In this document: positions 1-13,046 of the stretch, piece by piece
Layout of the letters: every line of letters starts with the position of its first letter
Position numbering within the stretch: the first letter of the stretch is position 1
Source of the DNA: Collybia mongolica
Lineage: Eukaryota; Basidiomycota; Agaricomycetes; Agaricales; Clitocybaceae
Reading direction: 5' to 3'
Assembly: GCA_013420905.1 (NCBI GenBank)
Contig: JAAXNY010000001.1
Coordinates: forward strand, 3,038,001-3,102,000
Length of the DNA: 64,000 nt
Position numbers and translations under genes: made by a program
The notes under the pieces: generated by a model
Databases searched by the model: none
What the model saw: the letters and a program-made list of their open reading frames with translations, nothing else
Told to the model about the DNA's origin: nothing

Positions 1-1042
1 CCTTCTTCATTTGGTTCAGTTACTTAGAATGTACATCTACATTCTGCGCGCAATGACGATACCAAGCACACCAGACAGCTGAAGCTAAACGTCCAAGGTC
101 GGAGTTGTGTTTATAAGAGATGTCTTTCAACGACGCACTTTGTAACCGCTCTCGTCTTGTACGGGAGGCTTCACATTAGCTGAATGAAGGTACTGTATAA
201 TTTGCAATCGGAGCGCTCCTTAAAATATATCTTCCTCCTTTCACTCGCGATGCCGCTTCATGTTTTCTAATAGTTCTTTCCAGCAGCCATTTGGGCCTGT
301 CCAAAACACTGGGAGTACTACCTTGATTTATTTGCGGTCTCTCGCCCTTACTATGGATCCTGCATTGTTTTTTACCAACCAAAGTAATAGTTTAGGATGC
401 TACACGACCCCGAACCTTTTCTGGGTGCCTGATAGATATGGGGCGTAAAAGGTCCTCCACACGCCAACGAATGCCCCATCAAACAGAATTCGTATATACT
501 CGGGTTTGGAGGGTTGCAATCCACAGTGCTTTTAGACCTATCATCCTGCGACCAACCGTCGGAATCCAACAACACATCGTTTCATGTCCTGTCCAAGATG
601 GATTCCATATCAAGTATGCCTTGTGCTCCCCATCTCGGGGGATTCATTCTAGCCTAGGACAGAACAGAGGTAAAACCACTGTTCTAGTACCGACACAGCC
701 GTCATGTAAGTACATTGGAAAAGTGTAGATCGGGTTCCTAACAATAGATATTTCTTCGAAGGCTATTGGATCTTCAACAACAAGAGAGCCAACATCTTGG
801 TTCGGAAGTTGATTTTGTACAGAAGTCGTAGGGCTTCAGGCCGGCAGGCCTCGGAACATACTTGTGTAGCCCCTCCCCCGTGGCTATAAGTAGACCAAGT
901 CAAGGGAAGACAGATCATCCTTGCTGTAGGTTGAATCCATGTCATTTACAAGGCACTAGTTTGCGAAGTATTTGTGGTTCGATACTACGTAAAAGGAGTG
1001 ATTTTGGTGATTCTGCGATTTAAAAGTGTTAGCAAAAAGCAC
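1..1042. other. Non-coding left edge, no gene recognised
   Basis: Only short open frames (under 100 codons) are present, with no recognisable domain and no convincing spliced model on either strand. The 3' flank of the tRNA-Asn gene lies at the right edge. An exon of a gene lying mostly outside the window cannot be excluded. Confidence 0.5.
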
Positions 1043-1125
1043 TGTCCCAGAGAGACTTGAACTCTCGATCTTCCGATTGGAGAGTATTAACAGTCGGACG
1101 CCGTAACCAACTAAGCCATGGGACA
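1043..1125 (-). tRNA. tRNA-Asn (GUU) with 10-nt intron, copy 1
   Basis: The minus strand folds as a tRNA: 7-bp acceptor stem TGTCCCA/TGGGACA, anticodon stem TCCGA/TCGGA, and T arm GAGAG-TTCAAGT-CTCTC. The anticodon GTT sits in loop CTGTTA-A, which is interrupted after position 37 by a 10-nt intron (ATACTCTCCA), the canonical place for nuclear tRNA introns. A T5 run just downstream (plus-strand A run at 1034-1038) is a suitable Pol III terminator. The 83-nt sequence is identical to three other copies in this window. Confidence 0.95.
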
Positions 1126-1212
1126 GATGCTAACTGCAGCAAAATTGGTCATACTGTAATGAATAATGAAAGGAGAGAAACCAATTACTTAGTATTTAAA
1201 GTCATCTATCAA

Positions 1213-4200
1213 TTAGCGGTCAATCATGGTTGACAGAATACTCCTAAGTACAGTGGGAATATCCGCAGTATTAGTAACACGGAATGCACGCCCTGGAAGA
1301 CTCTTGGTGATCCTGGAAACCGAAAGGTATGATACCGTTCTTCTCGTGCAAAATTTGACCATACCATGAGGTTTCAGCTCCTTCACCAATACAGATAAGC
1401 GCAGTGTGGACCTTTGGATTGCGTTTCATTGCCCGTGTGATATGTTCCGGTGTTATTTGATATCGCCCAAAATTAGCATCCTGAGGAACCAACATGAGTG
1501 TCCCGAGCCAGTGGGGAAGAAGTCTTAGGCTCTTACAGTAATTGCAATTACAAACCAGTCATCTAGAGAAGCTTTCAGCAAGTATAGCCAAGGGAGATAA
1601 GGGGGTAAATCAACCAGCATCAAATCTGCTAACGTCATGTACGCCTTTTTCAATCGCCTCAACTGAAGGATAGTAAGTAAGTAAATCCCAAAAAAATACC
1701 CTGACTTAAACTGACCTGTGTAATCACCAGCGAAAGCATACTGCGGAATCATTGCCATCTTTTCTACTACTTTCCAACGATCGCGCAACTCTGTCGGTGG
1801 ACTGTTGGCTTCGACCAGAGAAATGTCAGGGCCATCGCCGGACTGATGCAAGTTTGAATGTATATGAGCTAGAATTCGAGACAACTTACGTGGCCGTACA
1901 TCTAGAAACCCATCAGCGTCAGATAAGTTGACTGAATAAGATTGAGGTACATACATCCCAGACATATTTTTCTTTGTAAGATAGCCGGTGAAAGGTCTCC
2001 ATCAACATAGCCGCTGTTACACGTCAGTATATGGGCTCCACCACCGTTATCAATTTTGACTCCTACCTGTCTCCATACTCCGTTGTAGACGGCCATCATA
2101 CTGGAAGCGATACCTGACCATATACGTTTTATGATACACTAATTTCAAGGGAGAGTATGTCTTACATTGAAGCACTAAGGTCAAATACAAACCTTATTCT
2201 TTTGGGCCTGTGCGAGTGTCAATATCTACTTAAGACGCAAATTACCAGCTTACTTGATCTGAGGACGTCCCGGCTCTGGCTTTTCCATCCCACGACGTTT
2301 ATATACGGTGGCTTCTCCAGTCAAACCTTCTGTTAACCGACTATCGTCCAGTTCCCCATCAGTCTGTCGTTTGACCCAGACACGTTCTTCCTCTTTCGCC
2401 GCGAGGTCTGAAGACAAGTATTCGAGGGCCTAGTCAAACCTACTGAAAGCTGCACTCACGTTCAAGCAAGTCGTGAAGCGAAAGCATGTGAGTCTGGGTT
2501 GCGGTCAAGAGCTCCCCGTAACCTTTGGCTTCAGAAACAGACATATTCAGCTCTTCTAGACGACGTTGCAGCTCTTGTCGGGCCATTTCTCTTGCTTTCT
2601 CTTTGATGTGGTCGGGGACACTGCTTTTAAGGGCATCAGGAATCTAGTAAAATTAGCGGTGAGTTGCAAAATCACATCACATTGACGCTCTTGCCTGTTT
2701 GATATCTCCACCTTTGAATAACCGCTTGTATCCTCCGCGTCCACCCATCCCAGCTGTATCCCGTCCACCTGTCTTATGGAGGGGTTTGCATTAGGATCGT
2801 ATCAAAGATGGTGTCAATGGACACTTACACCGCCAGCAAAAGTGTTTCCGCCGCTGTGTTCTTTGTCATCATGCTTACCCTCTTTTGGTTCAGAGAGTTC
2901 AGTATTCGTGGGTTCAAACTCTATCTCTTGCACTTTCTTTTTTGCAGCTTCACGAGCAGCATTCAAGCCAAGATGGGGGACTCGCAGGCTTTTAAATAAA
3001 ACTATGATCAAAAACGATAAGAATCGCATGAACAAGAGAAGATATACCCATGATGTTCCAGGATCTCAGCAAGTTTATCAATGGTCTCAGGTTTGTAGAT
3101 ATCAAAATCAAAGATGTTTCGAAGTGCATCTTCCAGTGAGTCGTGGGGATAAGCTTGTATGTGTCGAATCAAATTGATCAATTCTGTTGGGGATGAATGC
3201 TTAGCATTGGTGTACGTGCCAAAAAATAATTTTCAACCTCGCAATGAATAAGGGTAGTTCAGAACGCCGTTGTCATAGCCTTTGCGTAAATCTTGGAAGG
3301 CCCCTACGAGTCGGAGGATAAGGTCCTCATTGAGCTCTGGTGCCATCTGTTCCAAAAGCTTGCGCTCTGAGGCTTGATCTGGGTTAGACACAGAATGTGC
3401 ACTGAAACTTTCTCCAAGAACTTGTAGGAAGTGGTTGCCAAGGAACGCTAGACAAGGGTGAGTGGGAGTAATTTATAAATTTTAAAATTGGGGGCATACG
3501 ATAACCCGGGCGGTTCGCCAACAATATAAGCCGAAAATTTGGGTGGACGACGATATCTCCATCCCTTACACGCGTAGGCCTCACGCGGCGACCATCCGAG
3601 AGGGTCATTTCTCCTTGCCCAGCAAGACTACGGAAGACGGCGACGACATGCTCTGGAGCTTTGTCCGCCTCGTCAATGATGATTACACGGCCAAATATGA
3701 TGGCTCTAAGAAGAGGTGAGTCGGTATAGTTGATGATTCCACCTGTGAGAGAAGTTGTAAACATGAGTTGGTTGACCGTTGTATCTCGGTGCAATTGAAT
3801 ATATTCCCTGGGTCGACCCAAAAGCTAAGAAGCGTAAGTTTCCTTGCCACCAGGGAGGTGTTACTCCCTTACTTGGCACAATCTGAATAAAAGGATTTAA
3901 GGAAGAGAATTGAGTCATGACAAGAGGAACTTACCTATCGACAATCTTGTTCTTCCCAACGCCCTAAAAATGTGACCATGTCGATATTGGGGAAACACGT
4001 GTTAGTTACAGGGGACATACCTGATTGCCCAGTAAAACAACATGTTCACCAAGGATCTCTAGATCTGTGGCCAGGTCACGCATCATGCCGGTCTGAATGC
4101 TGTTGTCGTAGAAATTATCCATATGTGGTATATGGGAAGCCACCCCTTCTATGTCCTGAGACGCTCTAAATCTGGGAATTCTAGTTTGACTGCCATTTCG

Positions 4201-6909
4201 ACCATCACTAGTGGTTGTTGAAAAAAGAAGGGAATCCTTTTCGATGATCGGGATTGGGTTGAACTATACCCCTTCCATTGAGGATCATGTTACGATGTGT
4301 AAATATTAAGACTGACTAGAGTAATTTGCTTCTCAATCTTCGACTCTTCCAACAGTGCCTCGAGGTTCAATTTTTCCACTGCCGGCAAGAACTCTGCAAG
4401 GAGTGAGCGACTGATAATGGTATGGAGGTCATTGTCCTGGGGGAATATCGTCAACCGTCGGGCAATTCTGACCAGTGACCGTGTGCCAAGCTTTCTGTTC
4501 TTCAGTATATTGTCTGCAGACATACTTCGCCTGTATTTTTCAGCAAAAGAGACGAGAACATCCACAAGGTCAGGAGAGCAACCGGTCAAAGCGAGAATAT
4601 ATGATTCTTCTTCGTGATCCATAGGCTGACTGGGAACGGGGAAGAACATGTTAGCGTGTTCATCTGACAGCCAGTCTTTCAAAGGCAGCGACTTAGAAGC
4701 AGTGCTGATTATCCTGAAAGATGGATGCACAACAGAGAGCTCTCCGACGGATACCTATAAAATGTTGTTTGATTGGGAAATTGCAATGTCGAATTTGGAC
4801 TCACTTCTTCGGGTGAAGCTTCTGCCACAATACGCTTATTTTCCCATAACTCAATTTCTCTGTCCTGCACAAGTCGAGCCAATGAGCCCGCAGTTGAACC
4901 AATGACATCAAGGCCAGACAAATGGAGAAGATTTCCTGTCCATGCCCCTTCGATCAACGGGCTTGAGGAACAATAATTTAGTGTGATTATTGCAAGGGAG
5001 CTATGAGCCGGACTTACCTGGCTTCCCAAGTTGTAGCCCCATCATTCTCCACCTTTCGTCGCATAACTAGCTCTCTACCTCCCAATTCCTTGTACATATG
5101 CAACACGTCCGTTTCATAGCCCAATATTTGCCCGAAAACTTTCACGAGTGTAGATGTTGATGTCGATGCCGTGGATGGCAAGGCGGGCGGAATTAACGAT
5201 ATGTCCCACCCTAGGGCATGAGCTTGCAAGAAGCAAGTCATAAGACCCATGAACCGTGGGGTGGGGTGGAAGTCAAGGTCACCCTGCAATGGAAGTGGTC
5301 GGAGTCGCCTCGAGCCTGCTGGAACAGTCACAGTCACTGGTGGTTGATTATTCTGACCTTCGAATGTCACTATAGCCGCGTTCTTCTTCAAACGTTCGAT
5401 AAAGATGACTCTATAACCGAATAGACCAGTCTGTTCATCTGCAGATGCCATGAATGGGCTACCAAGTTCACCCAAACCGGCCTCTTCTGTCTGACGGCTG
5501 AGCATTGCCCAAGCCTGAAATGGGGCATGTATTAACCCAGGGTGGATGGTCAGAAAAATTCGCGCAAGCTGCCCTGGTAGAAGACTGCTGGGTGGCAGAA
5601 ACTTTGAAACAAGTGCGTAGAGCTTTGTAAGGGCCGTCTGGGGAAAGGGGGGAAGCATGGATTTGGAGATAACCTCAAGCGAGTGACGGGATTCACTAGC
5701 AAATTCTGTGGATAGAATAATGTTGCGGAGTGCTGATAGCAACGGAAATGATTTGTCGATTGGGCCACTAAGAGCCATTGACGACCCAATAGGATCTACG
5801 AAACGAGCCTGGAAACGACTTCGAAAGGGTGGATCTAAAGGGTGACCAGAGTACGGAGGAACTGGCGCAGCAATGGCTATCACACGGAAATTTTTGTGCG
5901 CGGGGACAAATTTGTGCCCAGGGTTTATTGCTGTGGACCCACTCGCCTCTAGTTGTGTGTACCGATGTGAGTGAATGATGTGCGTCCCATCATCAAGATT
6001 CCTTCATATGTGTGAAAATCGACTACCTGAAAGGAAAAAAAAATCCCGCTCACATTTCACGATTCTCCAGCAAGTTATTAAGTACCTAGATTGAAAAAAT
6101 GGGATCAGCTAGCTATGTGGACAGGACCAGATAGTGACGTACAGGCATGATACCCCTTTCTGCCTTCTCAACTCCTTCTAGGATTAATAAGCGTCCATGC
6201 TTAACTGCCCTGACCGCTGGGCTATCAACATAGTTTAGATTCCCTCCAGATCGAATTTCTCTTCCCTAGTGAGCCGAATCCTGTGAGTCAGATACTCCAG
6301 GTTCCAGTTTGGTGTAGACTCACTTGTTTCAATTCTGTCTCGCCGACATCTCTATGTAATGCGATATATTCATATTCCATATTGACGATACTACGTTTGG
6401 ATGTTGGATCATTAGTGACATACTGTGCGCATTATGGAATGACCACCGAACCTTGCAAAAGTTAGGGCGAGGCGTCGCGCATATGGTCCTGGTTGGGAAA
6501 TCAGAAATACATCTTGTCCAAGCAAGTACTTCTGGAGCATGAAGTGCAGGTTGTCAACGCTGAGAGGATCATGGATATCCAACAACTCTTTAGAATGGAC
6601 TAGCCTGGAGGGGGTCTGTGCTGCAGGAACTTCATAGGTGATATTTCCTAGCTTCAATTTGCCAATAACGGGTGGGGGCGGGGCCAAATCGTTTAGAATA
6701 TGGTTCAGCCGTCGCTGGGGGTTCCGAGCCATGGCCAAAATAGGTGAGAACTGGGGCCGGGATTTGTGCAGAAATCCAGAAGCTAAGACTACTGAACGGA
6801 TTGTTCCTGTAGTATGATATGTTCTGCGAAGAAAGGCTGCACCTAAGCTAACGAGGAGAATATTAGAGCCTATTCCGGTTACATGGGGACATCGTTTGTT
6901 AAAAATCAT
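1213..6909 (-). CDS. VWA8: VWA8-like mitochondrial AAA ATPase with C-terminal VWA domain
   Basis: Multi-exon gene matching von Willebrand factor A domain-containing protein 8, a midasin-like ATPase of the mitochondrial matrix in animals. Exons in order: an Arg-rich N terminus with no acidic stretch; the first AAA region (LLGQDVFLISQPGPYARR, then YSGHPLDPPFRSRFQAR); a second P-loop near 3,960-4,040; the third AAA block with EYIQLHRDTTV, VIIIDEADKAPEHV (Walker B) and ILLANRPGY; then the VWA domain (YRFQYDGRL, HSGDGPDISLVEANSPP, DANFGRYQI). The last junction is a 52-nt intron that turns an apparent stop into GAETSW|ITKSLPGRAF and gives the C terminus ILSTMIDR. The start is uncertain: 6909 gives a long targeting peptide, 6732 is an in-frame alternative, and a good acceptor near 6,820 could mean an extra 5' exon. 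Reported sporadically in fungi; its cellular role there is unknown. Confidence 0.9.
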
Positions 6910-8168
6910 GCATTTTCCGCTGGGTTAGGCGATGGCTTGGAAGGGGAACCGGGCAAACGAGTTGCCGGCCCTGGCCGGGTCCAGTGTTGTCATCACGTGG
7001 ATACGCGTCTGTCACGTGTGCGGGCATAGTGATCGAACCGATCGACCAGCGTAGTCAACTTAAAACGCGGAACCTCATACTCAGTTGAATTACCCCCACC
7101 ATAAATTTATCTCTCATCATGCTACCACTCATCATGGTCCTCCTGGCTCGCTTTCCCTTCACAGACGTGGTCAACACATCTCAAATCCGAAGACTGCTTA
7201 GAGGGATATTATAAGGGATATTCAATAACATCCTAATGCTCCAATGTCAGAGTTACGACCATGTATAGATCTCCCCAAAACAGCACTTCAGGTTTAATCC
7301 AGAAGACGATTGCCAAGCTGTGCCTTGCCTAAACTGTTGAGAGTTTGGAATTATCGGAATTCAAGGTGGCTAGAATAAACACGCACTTGGTCGACTCCCA
7401 GGCCGTGCTCAGCGTAGCTGCCGTTTAGATACTGCCTCCGCTCCAGAACTTGACTTTCCCCTTGGAGGATATCTCCCGTTTCGTAAAACTCGGAATATCT
7501 ACTCCAACCTCATGAAACCGAAGCGCTGTCTCTGGCGTTATCGCTGGTGGTAGCTCCTGCGATAACCGACTACCGCGAAATATCACCTTCGCCCTCTTAC
7601 TCAACCATTCCAGCGCACATCCTTTCGGACAAGGACGAAATAAGCCTCTCTAGGACGGAGTACAGTTCTACCGTCAGCAACGAGATAATGCGCTCAGTCA
7701 ATTTTTCTGTGTTCTTTGCAGAGGAAACACACTGCATAACAAGAAAATCCTAGCTAAATGGTTGGCATGCACAACGAAACTCGAGGAGAGGGTGGGTAAC
7801 GGCATCAGACTACAGTAACCCCTGTTGGACTTTAGTTCTGGTTACCGGGTTTGTACATCGCATACCTATATGTAAAGTCAGGAATATCATTCTCTAATTA
7901 AATTATTTGTCCAGAGGGTACTAGATGTATGCTCCTCCATACACAGTTGCAGTAGTACATCGGGGTATTGTCAGTAATAATAATGCATTATATAAACAGC
8001 CATGGATCAACAGACTATCTATGTAAGAGATCAGTATCCTATAAACTGTACTGTGAACAGATTGTCGTTTGACAATGGTACATGTATCCATAAACGAGCG
8101 GAGCAGACTCAAACCACGAGGTTCCCAACACAACGTACAGAAAAAAACCACCCAACCTTCGCGTCACA
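6910..8168. other. Intergenic: VWA8 promoter side and NOX 3' side
   Basis: No supported gene. A 68-codon open frame at 7547-7753 has no recognisable features. The region holds the upstream sequence of the VWA8-like gene and the 3' flank of the NADPH oxidase gene. Confidence 0.5.
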
Positions 8169-10427
8169 TTAGAAGTTCTCTGATAATCATTTCAGCAACG
8201 TACGTATATGTCGAAGCCGTGAACGGATACACATACCCTTTCCGAAGAAGAACCTCGTTCCCTTGGGGTCAGAGTATTTATTTGACATCTGATGCAGTTG
8301 CTTCGAGAGAACTGCAGGACCACAGAAGAACTGGAAGAAGAGGACTATGAAGCTGTTGCCACGTCAACCAAGTTGTGACACCACTTACCACACCAACATC
8401 CGTTTCTGGGTGTTTTTCTGCAATAGAGCCGAACACACGATCCCAGTTGGGCCTGCCAAAGTGAGTGGGTGCACGAAGCGAGGTGATGGCATCTTTCTCT
8501 GCACCGACGTCTTGGACCTACAGAGAAGAGACAGTGTGCTTCGGTAGGAATGAGAGCCAAGGGACAAGGCTTACAATGATGTTGTTCATATCATCTTCCT
8601 TGATCTTGGCCGTGAGATAGATATTGATTTCGATGCGGTTCTGGGTATCCTGTTCCTCAATGGCGTGAAGCAACGAGTGGAACCATTCGGCAACGCCGAA
8701 GTCACGAATAACCCATGTAAAGTAGACCTGAAATAACTACGTAAACAATGGTAACAGAGATGTCTTCATGATATTACCTTGGACAAACGGGTCGGCTTCG
8801 AGTTGTGGAAGTTGTTCATTCGGTACCAGATGGATTTTAGGATTCTGTCCTTCCGTTAGGTGTAGACGAGTGAGATGAATATATAAGCACTGACGAAGCA
8901 AACGGGGTGACACCGATACCAGCACCGACGAGCAAAACAGTTTCGTAATTGAGGAAATCCTCACTTGCACTACCGAACGGACCATCCACCATGACACGAG
9001 GAAGTGTACGATTGATAGGCGGGTTGCTAACGGTGCCAACAACCTTTCCCCCAACAGGAGCATCCCCTTTACCCTTTGACTCAAAATCACATCCCACGGC
9101 TTTGGCAAGTGCCTTGGTAAAGTCACCAACAACACGAATGTGGACAGAGATATAATCTTCCTCGGGGGCACTATAACGACATGTGTTATGCAGAAAGACG
9201 ATCTTATAACGGACGACGAACCTGGTGAGTGTGAAAGGGTGCCATTGGAAATATGAGATCTCAGGGCAAGAAAGGAAAATGTATTGCCCGGCTCGGGTGG
9301 TAGTCTTCTCTTTCTTAATCTGAAGCTCCATAACATTAGATGGGTGTTGGATAACCTTCGAAATATACGTGATATGTCGTGATCTGATCTCGCGAAGGAT
9401 GCGTTCCCAAATCCAGATAACTCCACCTACTAGCCAGTAACGCTGGAAGACTTCTAAGATTAAGATGAAGCCTCAAGTGCAAACAAACTCACCCAGAAAA
9501 CACCGATAGTGTTAAAGGAACAATAAGGAGGTCTGTCGGGCTTGATCATACAGAACATGCCGTGCAACTGCCAATTGATGAAGAAAACGATGAAAAGGTG
9601 ATGAGAGTACCAAAACCACTCGAAGTGGGCACGACGTCTCTTCTCTATTGCAAAGAATACCATGATACCGAGGGAAAGAGTCATAATCCAACCAGTGATT
9701 CCTGGGCCTGTGAGAAAGTTGGCCCCAAGGAAGGCCACAACGACCTTCCCGGTGGTGTTGGCGTCTGGGTCAGCCTTCGCAAGTCTTCCAAAATTGACCA
9801 TATGGGCGATAACGTGGATGACGCTCCAGGTGACAATCGACCATGCAGTAGCTTTGTGAAAGGTGATATTTTTATCGAAAGGAATGATGTCGTTCAGAGG
9901 AGTTCGGCGGAGTAGCGAGATGAAATTGCGACAGACAGGGAGCAGGATGAATATAACATCTACGTGAAGAACGAGAGCCGCAGTACGAGCGATAGCTGTA
10001 GTAGTGGTAGTAAGTCTTAAGTGAGATACCACGAAAAGGGATCTTAGCGCAACACACCGAATGTAACCCCAAATGTCTTCCTAGCGCCCACTGAGTTGTC
10101 TTTGATTTGATAATGGAAGAACCCAAAAATTGCGACAAGCAAATGAAGGAATATCCAGACTCCAAAGAAAATTTGCCTGCCGCCCTCATTGATCATCCAC
10201 AAGGAGAACTTTTGACGGAGATTCTTGGGCTTGACTGGGCCCTTGGTAACGGATGAGGTGGTGAGGGTACGTTGGAGGCCTTGCAACCTCCTCCTCTCGG
10301 TTTTATTGCGCTGAAGATGGCTAGGTTGAGCGCCGGCTGAATAGGTGTTGGGCATGTCAGGATGTTGATCGAGGGCGGAGACCTTCCCGTCCGAGAAGTC
10401 GAGGCCTGATGAGCGGTTGGACGGCAT
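8169..10427 (-). CDS. noxB: NADPH oxidase, NoxB/Nox2 type
   Basis: Superoxide-generating transmembrane flavocytochrome that passes electrons from NADPH via FAD and two hemes to O2; in fungi it acts in hyphal differentiation and fruiting. Visible parts: a cytosolic N-terminal extension of about 75 residues; ferric-reductase helices with heme-ligand His pairs (FHKATAWS, IHVIAHMVNF, WYSHHLF); the FAD motif FQWHPFTL; APEEDYISVHIRVVGDFT; MVDGPFGSASEDF; the NADPH-binding GAGIGVTPFAS; and the terminal FFCGPAVLSK. The last intron joins GGAAAG G to AGAACTTC, giving the universal NOX ending GKENF before the TAA at 8169-8171. The core (LLPVCRNFISLLRRTPLN, LNDIIPFDKN) resembles fungal NoxB more than NoxA. 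No EF-hands are seen, so it should need NoxR/Rac-type regulators encoded elsewhere. Start ATG at 10427 follows an in-frame upstream stop. Confidence 0.93.
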
Positions 10428-11042
10428 TAGAGACAGTTAACGCCCTGCGCAGCAAGTGAATGAGAATAAAAGAATGCAAAGGGACCGGCCTGCAGGTCGG
10501 AAGTTAGAAGAAAAAGAGAACGATGGTGGGAGACAAGGGACGCACAGATTATGGCCTTGGTATTGTGTTGTGTTTGGATTCTGACGGGGAGGCCGTTTTG
10601 CCGGCGATAACTTTGCAACCATGTTTCCATAGCATTCATTATATACCATGAGATACTATCCACCATTCTTCCTCTCAACTTATCTCACTGTTTCAGACGT
10701 GATCTGGCCTGCTCTGGCCCACATCATTGAACGCCCCCACCAACTGCCAACTCACTTTGGCGACAAATTCCGCAACATTTCATCGCTGTACAGAATACTG
10801 ATACCCACTGATCATCACTAACCACATTGATTGACATTTTGATCCTGAGACACGCCCACATGGCGTGTCCTGGAAATAAGATCGTTACCGGTACTACATG
10901 AAAACTACACGAGCCTTTATCACAACCCTCCACTGGCTATACTTGGCTGATTATTTATAGACGAGTCGAGGTACTAGGGCAGGCCCGTCGCATTGCAAGG
11001 CGCTGGAAAGTTTTCAGATAGTCATATTTTAGGAATCATGTA
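10428..11042. other. Intergenic: NOX 5' flank
   Basis: Upstream sequence of the NADPH oxidase gene and the 3' flank of the GH28 copy. Short overlapping open frames at 10,437-10,678 share no family features. No other element was seen. Confidence 0.5.
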
Positions 11043-13046
11043 TCACCTACCGTTTAGGCCGGACAGTCCATCAACGTTTTGGCAGATAAAACGTGGGGCT
11101 TGGCCCGTCGGTCCAGTGACAGCAAAGTGATCAAAAGAAACACCGGCGCATCCAACACTCGCGCTACATTATATATCGACGACTACCCAAGGAGCATGTC
11201 AGACGTGTACCGAGTCGGACTTAATTACTTACTTTTATTCGTCAAAGCCGTCCCAGTCCAGTTGATGAATTGTAGGTTACCAAATTGTAGTGTTGAGGGT
11301 CGGTCACCTCTATATGATCAAAGCTATGAGTACCATCAATTAGATAGTTGCTATCTCTGGCAACTGACGTATGCCCTCCGTTTGTCTGGTAGAGGTGTAG
11401 CGGCGCATTGACGCGATCGAGTTTTACGTCCCTAACGACCACGTTATTGACCCTCCCTGCGCCTTGTAAGCATACTCTATTCATAGAAAAAGTATGTCTG
11501 CTGGCACACCAGTTCCGCCTCCGCCCCCTGTGGGTGGCACACCGTTGACAGTGCCTGTCCAGGATTTGAAATAGACCTGTTGCCGGATTAATTGGCGGTG
11601 CCGTGATTAAGTATAGTCCTACGACCCACCCCATTCCCCATGTTGGGTTGAACTTTCGGATCAATTCGAGTAATCTGTGCGACATCAACGTGAATCAGTG
11701 TTACGCCGCACGCTCGAGAACGTGAATACCAGCAAGTCTTCAAGGACGATGTCGGTTACAATGTCACTCTGCGATTACTGGCAATTGAGCGAGTTCAAGA
11801 CCAAAAGGTATAAAAGCCCTCACCAAATTAGCGTATTGCCCCAACGACCCGAATGCTATTCCATTTCCTCCCCGGCAAGTGATGTTCCGAGCATGGATGT
11901 TTGTAGAATTCTGTCGCGTTTCCGGTCATCGTCGTGTACGGTGTGTTAGCCCATAGATACCCACCCCTTTGATCGCTAAACAATCATCGCCACAAGTCAC
12001 GTCCCAATTGATGAGAGAGACGTGGTCACTTCGATATGTGTTTATGCCTTTCTCGAATTAGACTCCACAACCCTAATGGCGAGGAAGTGGCCCCCACATA
12101 CCATCGGTATTTGGGACAAGGCTGTAGGCACGGATGAGCTAGGCACTCAGTGCAAGAAATATGCCAACCAACTTTTTCCCGATATATAATGGATCAGTGT
12201 TGGTCGCATTGACATAGATTCCATCATATATAACGTCCTTCGACTCCGCCACAGTGTGCGCCCAGAAAGGGGGGGATATAATTTGGAAATTCCTCACAAT
12301 ACCGCGAGTAACCCTCCATAGCGTGAGCGCTATGGGACGCCCATCGCCGTCAGCTTTAGCATGGGTCCCAAAATATGACCATGATTGCTAGATAAATCAG
12401 CGGGATAGATAAGAGATGTACGTGATGGTTCTACCTGTCCATTTCCTTGTATACCACCTGTGTTGTGAGCGTCGATCTCGAAGTCACTACCAGTGACAAC
12501 AAACCAGGAAGCCTGGCTCTGGTAAAAGGTGTTGGGGTTTCAAACTAAATGGGAAAAAAATCCTAACTTGGATGAAGACTACTCGATATGTGTTATTGGC
12601 ATTGAGCCAGTAGAGTACGTCTGGCTTAAACTGTGGAGAATTAATGAGCAACTGTTGGGACATAGATAACTTTTCAAGCTTCAAACCGTACACTTAGATG
12701 TCCTTTGAGATGTACTTTGGATGAAACTAGATTCCAGGTCATTTTCCTGTAAATGGGGTCCATATGAACCATAGTCAATAACCTCAAGGTCAAGTATGGC
12801 ACACCTGGTAATATTGTAGGTTCCGACTTCAAATGTCGTTGTTCCGAATTGACCACATGTAGCAATCGCAGCCTCTACCTGTTGCTCGTTCAGAAAACAA
12901 GACGGGTAAATAATGAGAATGACATGTACCTGATTTGTATCATCTTTCCCCACACCGAGAGGAGAAAGCCTGCAGTCTTTGGCAAATATCTGCCCAGCGA
13001 AGAGGAAAAATAACAATGAAATGAAAGACAAGCCCATGATCGTCAT
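11043..13046 (-). pseudogene. Exopolygalacturonase (GH28) with one in-frame stop codon
   Basis: Secreted pectinase of glycoside hydrolase family 28, exo-acting type. It has a hydrophobic signal peptide (GLSFISLLFFLFAGQIFA), then FEVGTYNITR, KMTWNLVSSKVHLKGHLS, FKPDVLYWLNANNTYR, VVTGSDFEIDAHNTGGIQG, the catalytic motifs NTDG and CGDDCLAIKG, the exo-type GGNGIAFGSLGQY, VYFKSWTGTVNG, NVVVRDVKLDRVN and INWTGTALTNK. All introns can be spliced in frame, but the next exon reads IVDI-stop-CSASVGCAG, with TAA (plus strand 11169-11171) where GH28 exo-enzymes usually have Glu (GAA/GAG). Beyond it the frame stays open to TGA at 11043 with the usual FICQNV ending. No alternative acceptor restores the frame. 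The stop removes about 45 C-terminal residues including conserved cysteines. Either a very young pseudogene or a base error. Confidence 0.85.

Noticed and set aside
1341..1392. Apparent stop near the C terminus of VWA8
   Set aside because: A 52-nt GTATGG...TTTCCAG intron removes it and restores the conserved LPGRAF and ILSTM ending.
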